From positions 326 to 9,380 of the forward strand of contig JAJZOB010000020.1 in the NCBI GenBank assembly GCA_021852135.1: DNA of 9,055 bases, read 5' to 3'. The notes under the pieces are model-generated. The model saw only the letters and a list, made by a program, of their open reading frames with translations. It was not told the DNA's origin and ran no database searches. Numbering within the stretch: the stretch's first letter is position 1; every line of letters begins with the position of its first letter. The DNA is from Nanobdellota archaeon (lineage in GTDB: Archaea; Nanoarchaeota; Nanoarchaeia; Parvarchaeales; Parvarchaeaceae). This document shows positions 6,476 to 9,055 of the stretch, piece by piece. A program made the position numbers and the translations under genes.

Positions 6476-7111
6476 TTATCTTATAATCGTACCGTTTATC
6501 TCCTTGTTTTCAAGGTACCGTTTTATGTCTTCAATGTCGCTTGTAACTACGACCTCTATATTGTTCTTTTTGCATATTTTTGCTGCCAAGGGGTCAAATA
6601 TAAAGTTCATGCCGGGTACGCGCTTTCCCTTTGTTAGCGTGTAAAGCCTTTCGAAGTTTATCTGTTTAAGCAGTTTCACATCCTTGAATTTCCTTGGATC
6701 CTTGTCATAAACCCCCATTTCTTTTGACATGTTGAATATAACTTTGGAATGCGTTGAAACTGCAGCATATGCCGCACAAGTATCGGTTGTCCATCCTGGA
6801 AGGTAACCTCCAGTAAGCGTTATTTTTTTGTTCACTTTTATCTTTCTAGGGTCTTTATCAGTGTAATCTGTTTTGAAGGCCTTTGACATTACCCACGCAT
6901 TTATGTGCGTGCACTTTATTCCAACAGTATGTAATTCCTTTTCACTTAGGTTGAATTCTTTGGAGAAATCTATGTATTCCCTTGCTATCGGGCCACCGCC
7001 GGTTATAACTAAAAATTTTTGATTTAATTTTTTTAATTCATTGAAAAGCAAAGAGGTATCCTTCTTCTTGTCAAATAGAAATGAGCCACCAAGTGATATG
7101 ACTATGGACAT
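6476..7111 (-). CDS. pyrH: UMP kinase, archaeal PyrH type
   Basis: It phosphorylates UMP to UDP with ATP in pyrimidine nucleotide synthesis, in the cytoplasm. Its 211 residues are slightly short of the usual 220-230 for archaeal PyrH. It is an amino-acid-kinase-fold protein with SLGGS (6-10), the phosphate loop TGGGPIAREY (37-46), GWTTDTCAA (106-114, usually G-[HQ]-[ST]-T-D-A-V-A-A) and GVYDKDPRK (133-141), then MNFIFDPLAAKI (168-179) and a GTII end (207-210). The stretch before GVYDKDP reads N-M-S-K-E-M instead of the common T-N-V-D. A second DKDPRK occurs at 85-90 in a region that is normally variable. Isopentenyl phosphate kinase and other relatives are less likely because of the D-P-L-A-A-K motif. 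It lies upstream of topA on the same strand. The promoter region is shared, divergently, with the initiator tRNA gene. Confidence 0.9.
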   Translation of the reverse strand: MSIVISLGGSFLFDKKKDTSLLFNELKKLNQKFLVITGGGPIAREYIDFSKEFNLSEKELHTVGIKCTHINAWVMSKAFKTDYTDKDPRKIKVNKKITLTGGYLPGWTTDTCAAYAAVSTHSKVIFNMSKEMGVYDKDPRKFKDVKLLKQINFERLYTLTKGKRVPGMNFIFDPLAAKICKKNNIEVVVTSDIEDIKRYLENKEINGTIIR

Positions 7112-7132
7112 ATTATTAGAAAGAATGCATAG

Positions 7133-7140
7133 TTTAAATA
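7133..7140 (-). promoter_or_regulatory. pyrH box A, implies a leaderless mRNA
   Basis: The minus strand reads TATTTAAA, centred about 25-26 bases before the pyrH ATG (7109-7111). No Shine-Dalgarno site is visible in the gap, so the mRNA probably starts at the start codon. A possible topA-pyrH read-through transcript would also start here. Confidence 0.55.
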
Positions 7141-7164
7141 ACTATTCTGTAGTTTAGTAAAAGT

Positions 7165-7174
7165 TATTAAATAA
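7165..7174 (+). promoter_or_regulatory. Box A of the initiator tRNA gene
   Basis: TATTAAATAA is centred 28-29 bases before the mature tRNA 5' end and is preceded by a purine-rich AGTAAAAG stretch that could be its BRE. The same ten bases recur at 7183-7192, too close to the tRNA to act as its box A. The region is back to back with the pyrH promoter. Confidence 0.5.
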
Positions 7175-7197
7175 GGAGCAACTATTAAATAAATCAA

Positions 7198-7273
7198 AGC
7201 GGAGTAGAGCAGCCAGGAGTGCTCGCTGGGCTCATAACCCAGAGGTCGTGTGGTTCAAATCCCACCTCCGCTA
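7198..7273 (+). tRNA. Initiator tRNA-Met (anticodon CAT), T-arm with an extra base
   Basis: The acceptor stem AGCGGAG (7198-7204) pairs with CTCCGCT (7266-7272), and the discriminator is A7273. The D stem is GAGC/GCTC (7207-7210, 7221-7224). The anticodon stem CTGGG/CCCAG (7226-7230, 7238-7242) closes the loop CTCATAA, with CAT at 7233-7235. The A1:U72 pair and three consecutive G:C pairs next to the anticodon loop mark an archaeal initiator rather than elongator Met or CAU-Ile tRNA. The T loop TTCAAAT (7254-7260) is normal, but the stem is GTGTGG against CCCAC. A five-pair stem forms only if T7251 bulges out, or else there are four pairs (GTGG/CCAC) and an eight-base loop. The 3' CCA is not encoded and no intron is seen. 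The gene lies just upstream of methionyl-tRNA synthetase. Confidence 0.93.
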
Positions 7274-7279
7274 TAAAAT
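7272..7279 (+). promoter_or_regulatory. metG box A overlapping the tRNA 3' end
   Basis: TATAAAAT begins within the last two bases of the tRNA (T72 and A73) and is centred 27-28 bases before ATG 7303. That spacing predicts a leaderless metG mRNA, and no Shine-Dalgarno site is present. Alternatively metG is carried on a transcript that reads through from the tRNA promoter and is released by tRNA 3' processing. Confidence 0.5.
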
Positions 7280-7302
7280 AATGTAGCGGCATTAAAAATA
7301 TA

Positions 7303-8754
7303 ATGGAAAAATTTTACGTAACTACACCGATTTACTATGTCAATGACAAGCCCCACATAGGGCATGCATATACTACTATAATTGCAGATATACTGGCAAG
7401 ATGGCATAGATTAAATAATGAAAAAGTTTTCTTTTTGACTGGAACCGATGAACATGGCGGAAAGATAGAAAAAGCCGCAGCAGAAAAGAATAAAACACCG
7501 AAGGAGCTCGTTGATGAAAATTCACAGAGATACAAGGCTGCATGGGAAAAGCTTAACATATCTTATGACAAATTTATAAGAACAACCGACGAATACCATG
7601 AATCTGCGGTAAAGGAATTCATAAAAAAAGTATGGGAAAAGGGGGATATATACAAAGGAGAGTACGAGGGATTTTATTGTCTACCAGATGAAAGATATAT
7701 AACTGAAACAGAGCTTGTAAATGGCAAATGTCCAGATTGCGGCAGAGATGTTCAAAAAATAAAGGAGGAAGCTTACTTCTTCAGATTAAGCAAATACAAA
7801 GAGCAGATAGTGAAACTTATAAAGGGCGGCTTGATAATCCCGGAAAAAAATGCAAATGAAATATTAAGCAGGCTTAATGGGGAATTAAAGGATTTGGATA
7901 TAACAAGAAAGAGCGTCTCATGGGGGATAAAGTTTCCATTTGATGAAAGCCATTCCGTTTATGTTTGGTTTGATGCCTTGCTTAATTATCTAAGTGCATT
8001 GAACTGGCCGCATGGCAGCGAATTCAAGGAATTCTGGCCAGCGGATGTTCATTTAGTAGGTAAGGAGATAGTGTGGTTCCATTCAGTAATCTGGCCTGCT
8101 ATGCTTCTTTCTGCTGATTTACCGGTTCCAAAAAACGTGATGGCGCATGGCTGGTGGACTGTTGAAGGAAGAAAAATGAGCAAATCCTTAGGCAATGTCA
8201 TAGATCCTATAGAAATGGCGGATAAATACTCGGCGGATGCATTCAGGTACTTCTTACTAAGAGAGAAACCGACATGGGAAGATGGAGACTTTTCAGAATC
8301 AGCATTAAAGGAGAGGATAAATGGAGAGCTAATGGCCAACTTAAGCAATTTAGTTGCTAGGATTTTGACTATTGCGGAAAGGTTTGAAGGCAAAATAGAA
8401 GGAAATGCAGAGATAGAAGACTTTATAAAAAAGCAGGAAATAATCGAAAAATTTGATAAAAAGGACCTTTATTCTGCTTTAAACCTTGTATTTGAGGGTG
8501 TAAGGAAAATAAACAAATACGTAAATGATAATGAGCCTTGGAAATTGCATGGCAAAGAATTGGCTAACGTGCTTTATAATTCATTGGAGGCAATAAGGGT
8601 CACTGCGATATTTTTGAAGCCGTTTATGCCTTCAACTGCAGAAAAGATCGAAAAGAAATTAGGAATAAAGGAGCAGTCATTATCTGATGCGGTTTTTAGG
8701 GAATTTACTACAAAGGTAGAACGAGGAGAAAATTTATTTAATAAGGTAATCTAA
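7303..8754 (+). CDS. metG: Methionyl-tRNA synthetase, short bacterial-like type
   Basis: It charges tRNA-Met, including the initiator encoded next to it, with methionine using ATP. It has 483 residues. The class I catalytic domain starts TTPIYYVNDKPHIGHAYTT (7-25), with HIGH at 18-21, GTDEHG (47-52), a CP-domain insertion with cysteines C126, C143 and C146, then WFDALLNYLSALNW (222-235) and KMSKS (291-295). An alpha-helical anticodon-binding domain (about 330-470) holds NDNEPWK (408-414). The usual fourth zinc Cys is absent: the first knuckle reads C-L-P-D, not C-x-P-C. There is no C-terminal OB-fold (EMAP-like) domain. The N-terminal wording resembles short bacterial MetRS of the Bacillus/Thermus kind more than typical archaeal MetRS, which read closer to SALPYANGPIHLGH. 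ATG 7303 is supported by motif position. The stop overlaps that of aIF1 on the other strand. Confidence 0.95.
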   Translation: MEKFYVTTPIYYVNDKPHIGHAYTTIIADILARWHRLNNEKVFFLTGTDEHGGKIEKAAAEKNKTPKELVDENSQRYKAAWEKLNISYDKFIRTTDEYHESAVKEFIKKVWEKGDIYKGEYEGFYCLPDERYITETELVNGKCPDCGRDVQKIKEEAYFFRLSKYKEQIVKLIKGGLIIPEKNANEILSRLNGELKDLDITRKSVSWGIKFPFDESHSVYVWFDALLNYLSALNWPHGSEFKEFWPADVHLVGKEIVWFHSVIWPAMLLSADLPVPKNVMAHGWWTVEGRKMSKSLGNVIDPIEMADKYSADAFRYFLLREKPTWEDGDFSESALKERINGELMANLSNLVARILTIAERFEGKIEGNAEIEDFIKKQEIIEKFDKKDLYSALNLVFEGVRKINKYVNDNEPWKLHGKELANVLYNSLEAIRVTAIFLKPFMPSTAEKIEKKLGIKEQSLSDAVFREFTTKVERGENLFNKVI

Positions 8755-9053
8755 GAAAATGAGGATTCTGGGAAACCCTGCTTAATAAGTATATCCTTTA
8801 CTTTATCTACATGTTCTCCCTGCAGCTCTATCATACCGTCTTTGAAGGTTCCGCCGCAAGCTATCTTTGTTTTTAATGTCTTTGTAAGGTCCTTCACATT
8901 CACAGCCTTTGGATCTAGACCGCTTATGATAGTAACCATCTTTTTGAAAGAAACCTTTTTTGTGTAAATCTTTATTTTCTGCGTTTCCTGCGAAATGGTC
9001 CCGCAGATACAAAGGTCTTTTGGAAGACCACAAACTGGACAAACTTCTGTCAT
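8751..9053 (-). CDS. Translation initiation factor aIF1 (SUI1/eIF1 family)
   Basis: aIF1 binds the small ribosomal subunit near the P site and helps reject wrong start codons, acting with the initiator tRNA. The full 100-residue protein lies in the window, with the ATG at 9051-9053, two bases from the right edge, so its promoter is not visible. The N-terminus carries C5, C8, C15 and C17 in CPVCGLPKDLCIC, the zinc-binding-like start found in archaeal members. The SUI1 fold follows (about 25-97), with ACGGTFKDGMIELQGEHVDK (65-84) and a GFPE near the end, all typical of the family. The stop TAG (8753-8751) overlaps the TAA of metG. Proximity to metG and the initiator tRNA fits a shared initiation theme. 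Confidence 0.95.
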   Translation of the reverse strand: MTEVCPVCGLPKDLCICGTISQETQKIKIYTKKVSFKKMVTIISGLDPKAVNVKDLTKTLKTKIACGGTFKDGMIELQGEHVDKVKDILIKQGFPESSFS

Positions 9054-9055
9054 TT

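Noticed and set aside
7198..7273. tRNA-Ile2 (CAU, modified) or elongator tRNA-Met
   Set aside because: The A1:U72 pair and the three G:C pairs next to the anticodon loop indicate the initiator.
8049..8393. Minus-strand 114-codon frame opposite metG
   Set aside because: It is antisense to conserved MetRS sequence that includes KMSKS. The frame at 7335-7559 (opposite metG), 3228-3470 (opposite EF-1 alpha) and 8803-9042 (other frame of aIF1) are rejected for the same reason.

Overview
The window is archaeal chromosome. The evidence is an EF-1 alpha with archaeal/eukaryotic motifs, a SUI1-family initiation factor aIF1, an archaeal-type UMP kinase, a type IA topoisomerase with C-terminal zinc fingers, and a tRNA-Met with the A1:U72 pair and triple G:C anticodon stem of archaeal initiators. 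TATA-like boxes lie about 25-28 nt before several starts. The DNA is AT-rich, gaps are short, and the large cysteine-bearing surface proteins would fit a small-genome lineage such as an ARMAN-like DPANN archaeon or a Thermoplasmata relative. That placement is inference.

Layout. Positions 1-1394 (+) hold the 3' part of a secreted repeat protein made of roughly 77-residue units, each with two cysteines; its 5' end is outside the window and it carries an exact repeat of at least 127 bp. Two bases later, 1397-2635 (+) encodes a six-blade kelch-like beta-propeller with a membrane segment at each end and one cysteine pair per blade. The two look like a cell-surface operon. The gap 2636-3083 contains a T-rich stop region, a perfect 20-bp palindrome, a broken remnant of a TnpB gene (IS200/IS605/IS607-type), two further inverted repeats and the EF-1 alpha promoter and ribosome binding site. 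EF-1 alpha (3084-4355, +) ends at a hairpin plus T-run facing the convergent topoisomerase I gene (4396-6444, -). Upstream of that, also on the minus strand, is UMP kinase (6476-7111). A divergent promoter region separates it from initiator tRNA-Met (7198-7273, +), methionyl-tRNA synthetase (7303-8754, +) and, convergent with a 4-bp overlap of stop codons, aIF1 (8751-9053, -).

How the genes work together. The right half is a housekeeping block centred on translation initiation: the initiator tRNA, the enzyme that charges it, and aIF1, which checks start-codon selection. EF-1 alpha supplies aminoacyl-tRNA in elongation. Box A spacing suggests that topA, pyrH and metG are read from leaderless mRNAs, whereas EF-1 alpha has a strong Shine-Dalgarno site.

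No undescribed defence or mobile system is evident. The items most worth a second look are the disulfide-per-blade kelch protein, the tandem-duplicated surface protein, the TnpB relic next to the EF-1 alpha promoter, the initiator tRNA with an extra base in its T-arm, and a MetRS that looks bacterial in type.
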